The translations under genes were made by a program, and so were the position numbers. Of a stretch of DNA of 64,000 nt, positions 8,115-15,777 are shown piece by piece (position 1 is the stretch's first letter; every line of letters begins with the position of its first letter). Origin of the DNA: Pseudomonas arsenicoxydans (GTDB lineage Bacteria; Pseudomonadota; Gammaproteobacteria; Pseudomonadales; Pseudomonadaceae); assembly GCF_900103875.1 (NCBI RefSeq), contig NZ_LT629705.1:1-64000 (forward strand), read 5' to 3'. The notes below the pieces were generated by a model. The model made no database searches. It saw only the letters and a program-made list of their open reading frames with translations, and had not been told where the DNA came from.

Positions 8115-8324
8115 TGATAGTCGACGTCCGCGTTAAAATTGGATCCCATTCTAACTCTCCTGCCCTGTCACTATTCAACTCATTAATAAACGACGAATGT
8201 CATTGGTGTCATCCACACAATCAGGAATAATCCTTGCTTGTCTCAAGACGCAGCCCATCACCCCGGCGCTGCGCCTGGCGAAACTCCTATCCGGAGGGCC
8301 GCGATCGTTATACGGAGATACACA
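8115..8324. promoter_or_regulatory. divergent control region with TGTCAT repeats
   Basis: The 210 bases between the LitR-like gene and the ABM-domain gene should hold both promoters. A direct repeat TGTCAT-TGG-TGTCAT sits at 8198-8212, central in the region. Its role as a regulator site is only a suggestion. No clear consensus sigma70 pair is visible. Confidence 0.35.
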
Positions 8325-8897
8325 ATGTCTACTTCCCCCGTCACCTTGATGGTTGCACGCCGCGTCGCCGATGGACGTTATCAGGACCTGATGGTCTGGT
8401 TGCGCGAAGGCGAACAACTGGCGACTGACTTTCCCGGTTACCTCGGCTCTGGCGTGCTCGCTCCGCCACCCGACGATAACGAATTCCAGATCATTTTCCG
8501 CTTTGCCAACGAGCACACCCTGCACGCCTGGGAGCATTCTGCTTCGCGCACGGCATGGCTGGCACGTGGCAGCGATTTGTTTGCGCACCCTAAAGAGCAT
8601 CGCGTCAGCGGCATCGAAGGCTGGTTCGGCGCAGTCGGCCAACGCCCGCCTCGCTGGAAACAGGCGGTGGCGATCTGGCTGGCGTTTTTCCCGGTGTCAT
8701 TGCTGTTCAACTTTGTGCTGGGGCCATTGCTTGGCGAACTGAGCCTGCTGCCTCGGGTGCTCATCAGCACCTTGTGCCTTACGCCACTGATGGTCTACTT
8801 CTTTATTCCACTGTCGACCCGACTGCTGGCCAACTGGCTGAACAGCACACCGGCACGTCCACTGCCGGCCAAGTTGCCCGCCACTCAAAACCCCTGA
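8325..8897 (+). CDS. ABM-domain protein with two membrane segments
   Basis: A 190-residue protein. The first about 100 residues have the antibiotic-biosynthesis-monooxygenase (ABM, ferredoxin-like) fold pattern: PVTLMVARRVADGRYQDLMV at the start and a central IIFRFANEHTLHAWE. Two hydrophobic helices follow (about 115-137 and 145-170), so the domain is membrane-anchored. The ATG at 8325 was chosen for GGAG 7 bases upstream and the family N-terminus; the frame opens earlier without support. It is divergent from the LitR-like gene and upstream of folM, so it may belong to the light-responsive set. Substrate unknown. Confidence 0.75.
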   Translation: MSTSPVTLMVARRVADGRYQDLMVWLREGEQLATDFPGYLGSGVLAPPPDDNEFQIIFRFANEHTLHAWEHSASRTAWLARGSDLFAHPKEHRVSGIEGWFGAVGQRPPRWKQAVAIWLAFFPVSLLFNFVLGPLLGELSLLPRVLISTLCLTPLMVYFFIPLSTRLLANWLNSTPARPLPAKLPATQNP

Positions 8898-8978
8898 CCG
8901 CCCGCTCCTGCAAAGGCACGTAGGTGTACGACTCCCGTCGCTGGTATAGTTTTGCTCTCACCGCGACGCGAGCCGTTC

Positions 8979-9689
8979 ATGACCTCTTCCGCAGCTCCGA
9001 TCCTCATCACCGGTGCCGGCCAGCGTATCGGCCTGCACTGCGCACAGCGGTTGCTCGAAGATGGCCATCCGGTGATCTTCAGCTACCGCAGCGAACGCCC
9101 CGGCGTGCAGGCATTACGCGACCTGGGCGCGATCGCGGTGTTTGCCGACTTCTCCAGCACCGCGGGAATCCTCGCGTTCATCAGCGAACTGAAAACCCAC
9201 ACCGACGTCCTTCGCGCGATCGTTCATAACGCTTCCGAATGGCTGGCTGAAACCCCTGACACCGATGCCGAAGCATTTACCCGCATGTTCAGCGTGCACA
9301 TGCTGGCGCCTTACCTGATCAATCTGCACTGTGCTGACTTGCTTCAACGCTCAAGCCCGGCCGACATCGTGCACATCAGCGATGACGTGACCCGCAAGGG
9401 CAGCAGCAAACATATCGGCTACTGCGCCAGCAAAGCCGGGCTCGATAGCCTGACCTTGTCCTTCGCCGCGAAATACGCGCCGACAATCAAGGTCAACGGC
9501 ATTGCGCCGGCCCTGCTAATGTTCAATCCCGACGATGACGCGGCGTACCGCGCCAAGGCGCTGGCCAAATCCGCGCTGGGCATCGAGCCCGGCGGCGACG
9601 TGATCTACCAGAGCCTGCGATATTTGCTCGACAACCCTTATGTCACCGGCACGACCCTGACCGTCAACGGCGGGCGGCACATCAAATAA
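8979..9689 (+). CDS. folM: dihydromonapterin reductase FolM
   Basis: A 236-residue short-chain dehydrogenase of the FolM/pteridine reductase branch, which reduces dihydromonapterin to tetrahydromonapterin with NADPH. TGAGQRIGLHCA (residues 11-22) is the nucleotide loop with the Arg typical of pteridine reductases. Ser134 region HISD and Tyr148-x3-Lys152 (YCASK) form the catalytic site. folE and folX follow in the same direction, giving GTP to dihydroneopterin triphosphate, its epimerisation and final reduction. The ATG at 8979 matches the family N-terminus. A TATAGT at 8945-8950 may be its -10. Confidence 0.88.
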   Translation: MTSSAAPILITGAGQRIGLHCAQRLLEDGHPVIFSYRSERPGVQALRDLGAIAVFADFSSTAGILAFISELKTHTDVLRAIVHNASEWLAETPDTDAEAFTRMFSVHMLAPYLINLHCADLLQRSSPADIVHISDDVTRKGSSKHIGYCASKAGLDSLTLSFAAKYAPTIKVNGIAPALLMFNPDDDAAYRAKALAKSALGIEPGGDVIYQSLRYLLDNPYVTGTTLTVNGGRHIK

Positions 9690-9710
9690 GCGGCCCCGCG
9701 AGGATGTTCC

Positions 9711-10286
9711 ATGACGTTATCCCTGCACCAGAATGCCCTGTCCCAGAGCTATCGCGAGATCCTCATCGGCCTCGGTGAAAACCCCGACCGCGAAGGACTG
9801 CAAGACACCCCGACTCGCGCGGCCAAGGCCATGCAGTACCTCTGCCATGGCTATGAGCAAAGTGTCGAAGAGATCGTCAACGGCGCGTTGTTCGCGTCCG
9901 ACAACGATGAAATGATCATCGTCGACAACATCGAGCTGTACTCACTCTGCGAACATCATATGTTGCCCTTCATCGGCAAGGCGCATGTGGCTTATATTCC
10001 GACCGGCAAGGTGCTGGGCCTGTCGAAGATTGCGCGGTTGGTGGACATGTTCGCCCGTCGCCTGCAAATCCAGGAAAACCTCACCCGGCAAATCGCCGAT
10101 GCAGTGCAGCAAGTGACCGGCGCGGCAGGTGTCGCGGTGGTCATCGAAGCCAAGCACATGTGCATGATGATGCGCGGCGTCGAGAAGCAGAATTCGACCA
10201 TGAACACCTCGGTGATGCTCGGCGCCTTCCGCGAGTCGAGCAACACCCGCCAGGAGTTCCTGCAATTGATTGGACGGAGCAAGTAG
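9711..10286 (+). CDS. folE: GTP cyclohydrolase I
   Basis: A 191-residue type I GTP cyclohydrolase that converts GTP to 7,8-dihydroneopterin triphosphate, the entry to folate and pterins. Zinc ligands Cys80, His83 ([10 protein letters not shown]) and Cys151 ([14 protein letters not shown]) are all present. It lies 21 bases after folM and 2 bases before folX. This context suggests a copy dedicated to monapterin synthesis rather than bulk folate (inference). In P. putida a folE copy is reported as light-inducible, which agrees with the LOV/LitR neighbours. Confidence 0.95.
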   Translation: MTLSLHQNALSQSYREILIGLGENPDREGLQDTPTRAAKAMQYLCHGYEQSVEEIVNGALFASDNDEMIIVDNIELYSLCEHHMLPFIGKAHVAYIPTGKVLGLSKIARLVDMFARRLQIQENLTRQIADAVQQVTGAAGVAVVIEAKHMCMMMRGVEKQNSTMNTSVMLGAFRESSNTRQEFLQLIGRSK

Positions 10287-10288
10287 CA

Positions 10289-10660
10289 ATGCCACAACTT
10301 CAACCAGGAACGGCACGCATCCGGGTCAAGGACCTGTGCCTGCGGACCTTCATCGGCATCAACGAAGACGAAATCCTCAACAAGCAGGATGTGCTGATCA
10401 ACCTGACCATTCTGTACGCCGCTCAGGAAGCGGTGCGTGACAACGACATCGATCACGCGCTCAATTACCGGACCATCACCAAGGCGATCATCGCCCATGT
10501 GGAGGGCAATCGCTTCGCGCTGCTCGAACGCCTGACCCAGGAAATCCTCGACCTGGTCATGGCCAACGAATCGGTGCTGTATGCCGAGGTGGAAGTCGAC
10601 AAGCCGCACGCCTTGCGATTCGCCGAATCGGTATCGATCACGTTAGCGGCGGGCCGCTAA
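10289..10660 (+). CDS. folX: dihydroneopterin triphosphate 2'-epimerase FolX
   Basis: A 123-residue member of the FolB/FolX family. [11 protein letters not shown] and [15 protein letters not shown] are the family core with the catalytic Glu/Tyr/Lys set. The position beside folM and folE favours FolX (epimerase giving dihydromonapterin triphosphate) over FolB aldolase. ATG starts 2 bases after the folE stop. Product use is probably tetrahydromonapterin, the cofactor of phenylalanine hydroxylase in pseudomonads. Confidence 0.88.
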   Translation: MPQLQPGTARIRVKDLCLRTFIGINEDEILNKQDVLINLTILYAAQEAVRDNDIDHALNYRTITKAIIAHVEGNRFALLERLTQEILDLVMANESVLYAEVEVDKPHALRFAESVSITLAAGR

Positions 10661-10741
10661 GCTTCAAGCTTCAAGCTTCAAGCGGTAAGCTAACAACCAA
10701 CGCAATCCACTTGCAGCTTGAAGCCTGCCGCTCAAAGCTGT
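10660..10741. repeat. REP-like AGCTTCAAGC element (empty copy)
   Basis: Four near-tandem AGCTTCAAGC-type units (about 10660-10692) face an inverted half with ACTTGCAGCTTG and CTCAAAGCT (about 10710-10741). The same two halves recur at 30178-30209 and 30637-30670, where they enclose a gene. Here they are only about 18 bases apart. Confidence 0.7.
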
Positions 10742-10756
10742 CTCGCAGAGACCCCC

Positions 10757-11053
10757 ATGAACGATCAACAACGCCTGGAACTTGAAGCCGCCGCCTTTCG
10801 CCGGCTGGTCGCGCACCTGGACAGCCGCAAGGATGTACAGAACATCGACCTGATGAACCTTTCCGGTTTTTGCCGCAACTGCCTCTCCAAGTGGTACAAG
10901 GCGGCTGCCGACGAACGCCAGATCGAGGTCAGCCTCGATGACGCCCGCGAAGTCGTTTACGGCATGCCGTACGCCGAGTGGAAAGCCAAATACCAGCAAG
11001 AAGCCAGCGCCGAACAACAAGCGGCGTTTGCCAAAGGAAAACCCAATGAGTGA
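10757..11053 (+). CDS. DUF1244 family protein
   Basis: A 98-residue cytoplasmic protein of the DUF1244 family. The conserved core LMNLSGFCRNCLSKWYKAA (residues about 33-51) with its Cys-x-x-Cys pair and the following YGMPYAEWKAKYQ are clear. Function unknown; the Cys pair could bind metal. It follows the folX repeat and its stop overlaps the next gene by 8 bases, so the two are coupled. The frame opens 13 codons earlier, but the ATG at 10757 fits the family. Confidence 0.85.
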   Translation: MNDQQRLELEAAAFRRLVAHLDSRKDVQNIDLMNLSGFCRNCLSKWYKAAADERQIEVSLDDAREVVYGMPYAEWKAKYQQEASAEQQAAFAKGKPNE

Positions 11054-11384
11054 TTTGAACACCCTGCGCGCCAGCCTCAAGAGCGGCGATCACGCTTTCG
11101 CCGACACCCTGGCGTTCATCGCCGCTGGCTACGATTATCAGCCACAGGCGTTCAACAACGGCGGCGTGGAAAACGCCGCCGGGCAGAACGAAGGTTCGTG
11201 CAAGACCCTGGGCCTGGCGCTGCTGGAAGGCTTGAGCGATGAAGAAGCGTTGTTGGCGTTTGGCGAGCATTACCGTTCGGTGGTGGCCACGCCTGAAGGC
11301 AGCGACCACGGCAATATCCGCGCATTGATTGCCCATGGATTGGCCGGTGTGAAGTTCTCGCAGCAACCACTGACTCGCCGCTGA
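11046..11384 (+). CDS. HopJ-family protein
   Basis: A 112-residue protein of the HopJ (HopPmaJ) family, named from type III effector screens but widespread in non-pathogens. The signature FNNGGVENAAGQNEGSC (about residues 37-53) is present. No signal or membrane segment is visible. It overlaps DUF1244 by 8 bases. The housekeeping context argues against a secreted effector here. Confidence 0.85.
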   Translation: MSDLNTLRASLKSGDHAFADTLAFIAAGYDYQPQAFNNGGVENAAGQNEGSCKTLGLALLEGLSDEEALLAFGEHYRSVVATPEGSDHGNIRALIAHGLAGVKFSQQPLTRR

Positions 11385-11395
11385 TTTAAAAAAAT

Positions 11396-11486
11396 AAAAG
11401 ATCGCAGCCTCGTTTCACTCGACAGCTCCTACACGGAAACACGATCTCAGTAGGAGCTGTCGAGTGAAACGAGGCTGCGATCTTTT
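11396..11486. repeat. REPIN-like 36-bp inverted repeat, copy A
   Basis: Perfect 36-base arms (11396-11431 and 11451-11486) flank a 19-base loop, with the TAGGAGCTGTCGAGTG ends facing inward. The same unit occurs at 53679-53777 with those ends facing outward. It may also act as a hairpin terminator after the HopJ gene. Confidence 0.9.
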
Positions 11487-11605
11487 GATCTTCCACCGTA
11501 CATCCCGACTTTTAATATTGACCCGGCGACTTTATTTCGTTTGCCGGGCACCACTGCTCGCGGCTTAGATAAAAAGAAGCATCCCTTCTTCTGAGTCAGG
11601 TATCC

Positions 11606-12856
11606 ATGAGCAGCGAAACCATCAGCCAGTCGATCAACGTCGTTCACCCCGTTACGCTCAGCCACGGCAAAAACGCCGAAGTCTGGGACACCGATGGCAA
11701 ACGCTACATCGACTTTGTCGGCGGCATCGGCGTACTCAACCTCGGTCATTGCCACCCGCGTATCGTCGAGGCCATTCGCGAACAAGCCACGCGCCTGACC
11801 CACTACGCGTTCAATGCTGCCCCCCATGTGCCCTACCTGGAATTGATGGATCGTCTGACGGCGTTCATCCCTGTGGATTACGCTGTCAGTGGCATGCTCA
11901 CCAACAGCGGCGCAGAAGCGGCAGAGAACGCCCTGAAGATTGTCCGCGGTGCGACCGGTCGCACAGCCGTCATTGCCTTCGACGGCGCCTTCCACGGCCG
12001 CACGCTCGCCACCCTCAACCTCAATGGCAAAGTCGCACCGTACAAACAGAAAGTCGGCGTGCTGCCGGGTCCGGTGTATCACCTGCCCTTCCCGAGCAAG
12101 GACAACGGCGTGACCTGCGCCGACACGTTGAAGGCCATGGATCGACTGTTCAGCGTCGAAATCGATGTCGAAGATGTGGCCTGCTTCATCGTCGAACCGG
12201 TGCAGGGCGAAGCGGGTTTCCTGGCGATGGACGTGGAATTCGCGCAAGCGCTGCGCGCGTTCTGCGATGAAAAGAACATTCTGCTGATCGCCGATGAAAT
12301 CCAGTCCGGCTTCGGCCGCACCGGCGAGCGCTTTGCGTTTTCGCGATTGGGCATCGAGCCGGACCTGATCCTGCTGGGCAAAAGCATCGCCGGCGGCGTT
12401 CCACTGGGTGCCGTGGTCGGGCGCAAGGCGCTGCTCGACACCTTGCCCAAGGGCGGACTCGGCGGCACCTACTCGGGCAATCCCATCGCCTGCGCCGCCG
12501 GGTTGGCGACGCTGGATGAAATGACGGATGACAACCTGCAAGCCTGGGGCACACAGCAGGAAGAAGCGATTGTCAGCCGCTACGAAGCCTGGCGCGCCAG
12601 CAAGCTGTCGCCGTACCTGGGCCGCTTGACCGGCGTCGGTGCGATGCGCGGTATCGAGCTGATCAACACCGACGGCAAACCGGCATCGGCGCAGCTCACA
12701 CAATTGCTGGCATTGGCGCGCGATGCCGGTCTGCTGCTGATGCCGAGCGGCAAGTCGCGGCACATCATTCGCCTGCTGGCGCCGTTGACCACAGAGGCGG
12801 CCGTGCTGGAGGAAGGGCTGGATATTCTCGAGGCCTGCCTGGCGAAACTGTCCTGA
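11606..12856 (+). CDS. class III aminotransferase (GabT-like)
   Basis: A 416-residue PLP-dependent class III aminotransferase. NSGAEAAENALKIVRGATGR is the cofactor loop, IVEPVQGEAGF and ADEIQSGFGRTG the central region, and LLGKSIAGGVPLG carries the Schiff-base Lys. Family members transaminate 4-aminobutyrate, 5-aminovalerate, 2-aminoadipate or polyamine-derived amines. The ABC transporter and FAD oxidase downstream suggest a catabolic role for an imported amine or amino acid, but the substrate is not readable. A 180-base gap with a dyad separates it from the permease, so it may have its own promoter. Confidence 0.85.
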   Translation: MSSETISQSINVVHPVTLSHGKNAEVWDTDGKRYIDFVGGIGVLNLGHCHPRIVEAIREQATRLTHYAFNAAPHVPYLELMDRLTAFIPVDYAVSGMLTNSGAEAAENALKIVRGATGRTAVIAFDGAFHGRTLATLNLNGKVAPYKQKVGVLPGPVYHLPFPSKDNGVTCADTLKAMDRLFSVEIDVEDVACFIVEPVQGEAGFLAMDVEFAQALRAFCDEKNILLIADEIQSGFGRTGERFAFSRLGIEPDLILLGKSIAGGVPLGAVVGRKALLDTLPKGGLGGTYSGNPIACAAGLATLDEMTDDNLQAWGTQQEEAIVSRYEAWRASKLSPYLGRLTGVGAMRGIELINTDGKPASAQLTQLLALARDAGLLLMPSGKSRHIIRLLAPLTTEAAVLEEGLDILEACLAKLS

Positions 12857-12940
12857 ACAATGCGATTTCCGGGACTGACGTAGCGAATTATGTTCGCTTG
12901 TTGTCCCGGAATCGGCGTCGTAATACTGAGCAAAGACCTG

Positions 12941-12982
12941 AATCCGAACGGTAACAAAGCACTTCGCCTGACCATTCGGATT
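12941..12982. promoter_or_regulatory. spaced dyad before transporter genes
   Basis: AATCCGAACGGT (12941-12952) and ACCATTCGGATT (12971-12982) match in inverse at 11 of 12 positions around an 18-base spacer. It lies 55 bases before the permease start. Either an operator or an mRNA stem is possible. Confidence 0.4.
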
Positions 12983-13037
12983 AACCAAAGCCCCCTTTAC
13001 CTAGCGAGAACATCACCACCTACAAGCTGAGGCAGAC

Positions 13038-14012
13038 ATGTATCACGACAATATAATTTATAAGAAAAAGTCCAACGATCCTCAATTCCTGCTCGGCGTA
13101 GCCGTGGTGCTGTTCCTCGGCTCCTACCTGATGAACCTGGGCAACAGCGCCCTTAGCCATTTACTGCAACCGCTGCTGGGCAACGCCCCGGACAGCCTGA
13201 CCGCACGCAACATCGCCATCGGGCTGGGCATCGCCGCACTGGGCACACTGAATTTCCACGTCCTCGGACGCCTGAAGTTCAAGGTGCAGACGACGGTGGT
13301 GTGGATTGAGCTGCTGATCCTGTTCCTCGCCTTTTTCGACACCTTCAACCTCTCCTACAGTTTCATCCTCGACAAGATCGGCTTCCTGATCATTCAGGGT
13401 GCCGCCACCACCCTCTACATTTCCGCCATCGCGATTGTGCTGGCCTTTGTGCTGGCGCTGATCGGCGCGGTGGCCAAGCTGTCGAACAACGGCCTGGCCA
13501 ATGCCCTCGCCTCGTTCTACACCTCGTTCTTTCGCGGCGTTCCGCTGCTGATCCAGATCTACCTGATTTATCTCGGTCTGCCGCAACTGGGCTACGTCGT
13601 CGACGCGGTGCCGGCCGGCATCCTCGCGCTGTCCCTTTGCTACGGCGCCTACATGACCGAGATTTTCCGTGCCGGTATCCAGAGCATCCCGGTCGGCCAG
13701 TGGGAAGCCTCTCGAGCATTGAACATCAGCCCGTTCAAGACCCTGAGCCGGGTCATCATGCCGCAGGCCTTGCGCGTGATCATTCCACCCACCGGCAACC
13801 AGTTCATCGCCATGCTCAAGGACAGCTCGCTGGTGTCGGTCATCGGTGTCTGGGAGCTGATGTACCTGGCCAAGACCCAGGGCCGTGCGGACTTCCGTCA
13901 CCTGGAAATGCTGATCACCGCCGCGATGATTTACTGGGCCCTGTCATTCATTCTGGAGCGGGTTCAGGCGCGAATCGAAAAACGGGTCAACCGATCCGTG
14001 GCAAGGGGTTGA
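13038..14012 (+). CDS. amino acid ABC transporter permease
   Basis: A 324-residue inner-membrane permease of the HisM/GlnP type. Two hydrophobic segments at the N-terminus (about 17-35 and 60-105 region) precede the five-helix permease core. The EAA loop reads WEASRALNISPFKTLSRVIMPQALR. YTSFFRGVPLLIQIYLIYLGLP is typical for polar amino acid systems. Only one permease gene is present, so a homodimer is implied. The ATP-binding gene starts 4 bases after it. No ribosome binding site of note other than a purine stretch. Confidence 0.9.
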   Translation: MYHDNIIYKKKSNDPQFLLGVAVVLFLGSYLMNLGNSALSHLLQPLLGNAPDSLTARNIAIGLGIAALGTLNFHVLGRLKFKVQTTVVWIELLILFLAFFDTFNLSYSFILDKIGFLIIQGAATTLYISAIAIVLAFVLALIGAVAKLSNNGLANALASFYTSFFRGVPLLIQIYLIYLGLPQLGYVVDAVPAGILALSLCYGAYMTEIFRAGIQSIPVGQWEASRALNISPFKTLSRVIMPQALRVIIPPTGNQFIAMLKDSSLVSVIGVWELMYLAKTQGRADFRHLEMLITAAMIYWALSFILERVQARIEKRVNRSVARG

Positions 14013-14015
14013 TGC

Positions 14016-14810
14016 GTGATGACTCGAACCAATACCGCTGAACAACTCGACCTGGCGCCTGTTGCTCAGGTCAGCCCTTCTATGATTTCCATCACCGGCC
14101 TGAACAAGTGGTACGGCAACTTTCACGCCCTGCGCGACGTCGACCTGAACGTCGCCACCGGCGAAATCCTGGTGGTGTGCGGGCCGTCGGGCTCGGGCAA
14201 ATCGACGATGATCCGCTGCATCAACCACCTGGAGAATTTCCAGAAAGGTCACATACAGGTCAACGGCATCACCCTCACCAGCGAAGCAGAAAGTGTCAGC
14301 GCCGTGCGCAGCGAAATCGGCATGGTGTTCCAGAGCTTCAATCTGTTCCCGCACTTGAGCGTAATGGACAACCTGACGTTGGCCCCGCAGCTGGTGCAAG
14401 GCGTGTCCTCGGTCGAGGCGAAAAAACGTGCGCAGGTCTATCTGGAACGAGTGCGGATTGCCGAGCACGCCCACAAATATCCGTCGCAACTGTCCGGCGG
14501 TCAGCAGCAGCGTGTGGCGATTGCCCGGGCGCTGTGCATGAACCCAAAAGTGATGCTGTTCGATGAGCCGACCTCCGCGCTGGACCCGGAGATGGTCCAC
14601 GAAGTGCTGGACGTGATGGGCGAACTGGCCACCGACGGCATGACCATGATTTGCGTGACCCACGAGATGGGTTTTGCCAGCAAGGTTGCTGACCGCGTGC
14701 TGTTCATGGATCAGGGACAGGTGATCGAACAAGCCACCCCGACCGAGTTTTTCAACAACCCGCAGACCGAACGCGCACAGAAATTCCTGTCGCAGATCAT
14801 CGGTCACTGA
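14016..14810 (+). CDS. amino acid ABC transporter ATP-binding protein
   Basis: A 264-residue ABC ATPase of the polar amino acid family. Walker A is GPSGSGKST, the Q-loop [10 protein letters not shown], the signature LSGGQQQR, Walker [13 protein letters not shown] and the switch THEM. An unusual 22-residue N-terminal extension precedes the domain. The start is GTG 14016 or the adjacent ATG 14019, both near AAGGGG. It forms one transporter with the upstream permease and downstream binding protein. Confidence 0.92.
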   Translation: MMTRTNTAEQLDLAPVAQVSPSMISITGLNKWYGNFHALRDVDLNVATGEILVVCGPSGSGKSTMIRCINHLENFQKGHIQVNGITLTSEAESVSAVRSEIGMVFQSFNLFPHLSVMDNLTLAPQLVQGVSSVEAKKRAQVYLERVRIAEHAHKYPSQLSGGQQQRVAIARALCMNPKVMLFDEPTSALDPEMVHEVLDVMGELATDGMTMICVTHEMGFASKVADRVLFMDQGQVIEQATPTEFFNNPQTERAQKFLSQIIGH

Positions 14811-14855
14811 GAAGCGCTTTACCCCGTATAACAATAACGAGAAGTGGAGATGGAC

Positions 14856-15689
14856 ATGCTCAGTAAAAAACCCGCAATCACCCTCGCAGCTGCCCTGTCA
14901 CTGTTGTTCGTCGGCGCCGCGAACGCCGGAGCCGTGCTGGACAAGATCGAAAGCACCAAGACGTTGACCGTCGCCACCTCGGCGACCTGGCCTCCGCAGG
15001 GGTTCATCAACGACAAGAATGAAATCGACGGTTTTGATATCGACGTGTCCAAGGAGATCGCCAAGCGTCTCGGCGTCGAAGCCAAGTTCATCACGCCCGA
15101 TTGGGATGTGATTACCGCAGGCAAGTGGAACGGTCGCTGGGACGTGTCGGTCGGCTCGATGACCGCGACCAAAAGTCGTGCGCGGATTCTCGATTTCCCC
15201 GGCACCTATTACTACGTGCCCTACGTGTTTGCGGTGCACAACAAATCCACGGTCAACGATCACAAGGCCCTGAATGGCAAAACCATCGGCGTCGAAGGTG
15301 GCACTACGTCCGAGGACTATTTCAGTCAGGCGCTGGCCATCGAAACCACCGACGTGCCGCCGGTCGTTTACGACGTAAAAACCGAAAAAATGAAGACCTA
15401 CGCTGGCTCCGTCGGACCGCTGGACGATCTGCGTCTGGGTGACGGTGCCCGGCTCGATGCCATCCTCACGCAACGCAGCACACTGGATGCGGCCGTCAAG
15501 AAAGGCTACCCGCTGCGGGCTGTCGACAACGCCGTGGTGTTCTACGAACCACTGGCCGTTGCCACCGACAAGGGTGACCCGGAGCTTAAGGCCAAGCTGA
15601 GTCAAATCATCGGCGAAATGCACAAGGACGGCACGCTGACCAAGCTTTCGGACAAGTGGTACGGCGTCGACTACTCGACTATCAAGTAA
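14856..15689 (+). CDS. periplasmic amino acid-binding protein
   Basis: A 277-residue solute-binding protein of the polar amino acid family. A signal peptide is clear (Lys-rich start, hydrophobic core, cleavage after ANA near residue 24). The domain has the family pattern LTVATSATWPPQGF, EIDGFDIDVSKEIAKRLG and GVEGGTTSEDYF. I chose ATG 14856 because GGAG lies 6 bases upstream and the signal peptide starts cleanly; GTG 14844 and ATG 14850 are in frame. The ligand is unknown. Confidence 0.9.
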   Translation: MLSKKPAITLAAALSLLFVGAANAGAVLDKIESTKTLTVATSATWPPQGFINDKNEIDGFDIDVSKEIAKRLGVEAKFITPDWDVITAGKWNGRWDVSVGSMTATKSRARILDFPGTYYYVPYVFAVHNKSTVNDHKALNGKTIGVEGGTTSEDYFSQALAIETTDVPPVVYDVKTEKMKTYAGSVGPLDDLRLGDGARLDAILTQRSTLDAAVKKGYPLRAVDNAVVFYEPLAVATDKGDPELKAKLSQIIGEMHKDGTLTKLSDKWYGVDYSTIK

Positions 15690-15701
15690 ACGCCCGAACC
15701 C

Positions 15702-15729
15702 TGTGGGAGCGAACCAGATCGCTCCCACA
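15702..15729. repeat. REP palindrome GTGGGAGCGA
   Basis: TGTGGGAGCGA (15702-15712) and its perfect inverse (15719-15729) surround six bases. It is a common Pseudomonas REP form and lies after the binding-protein gene, where it may protect mRNA 3' ends. Confidence 0.8.
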
Positions 15730-15777
15730 AAGGCCAAGCGTCCATTTGCGTGATCGGCAACTTATCAAGGATCGACC

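Noticed and set aside
11447..12988. 513-codon minus-strand frame over the aminotransferase
   Set aside because: The plus-strand aminotransferase has all PLP motifs; the minus frame has no recognisable domain and starts in a repeat-adjacent region.
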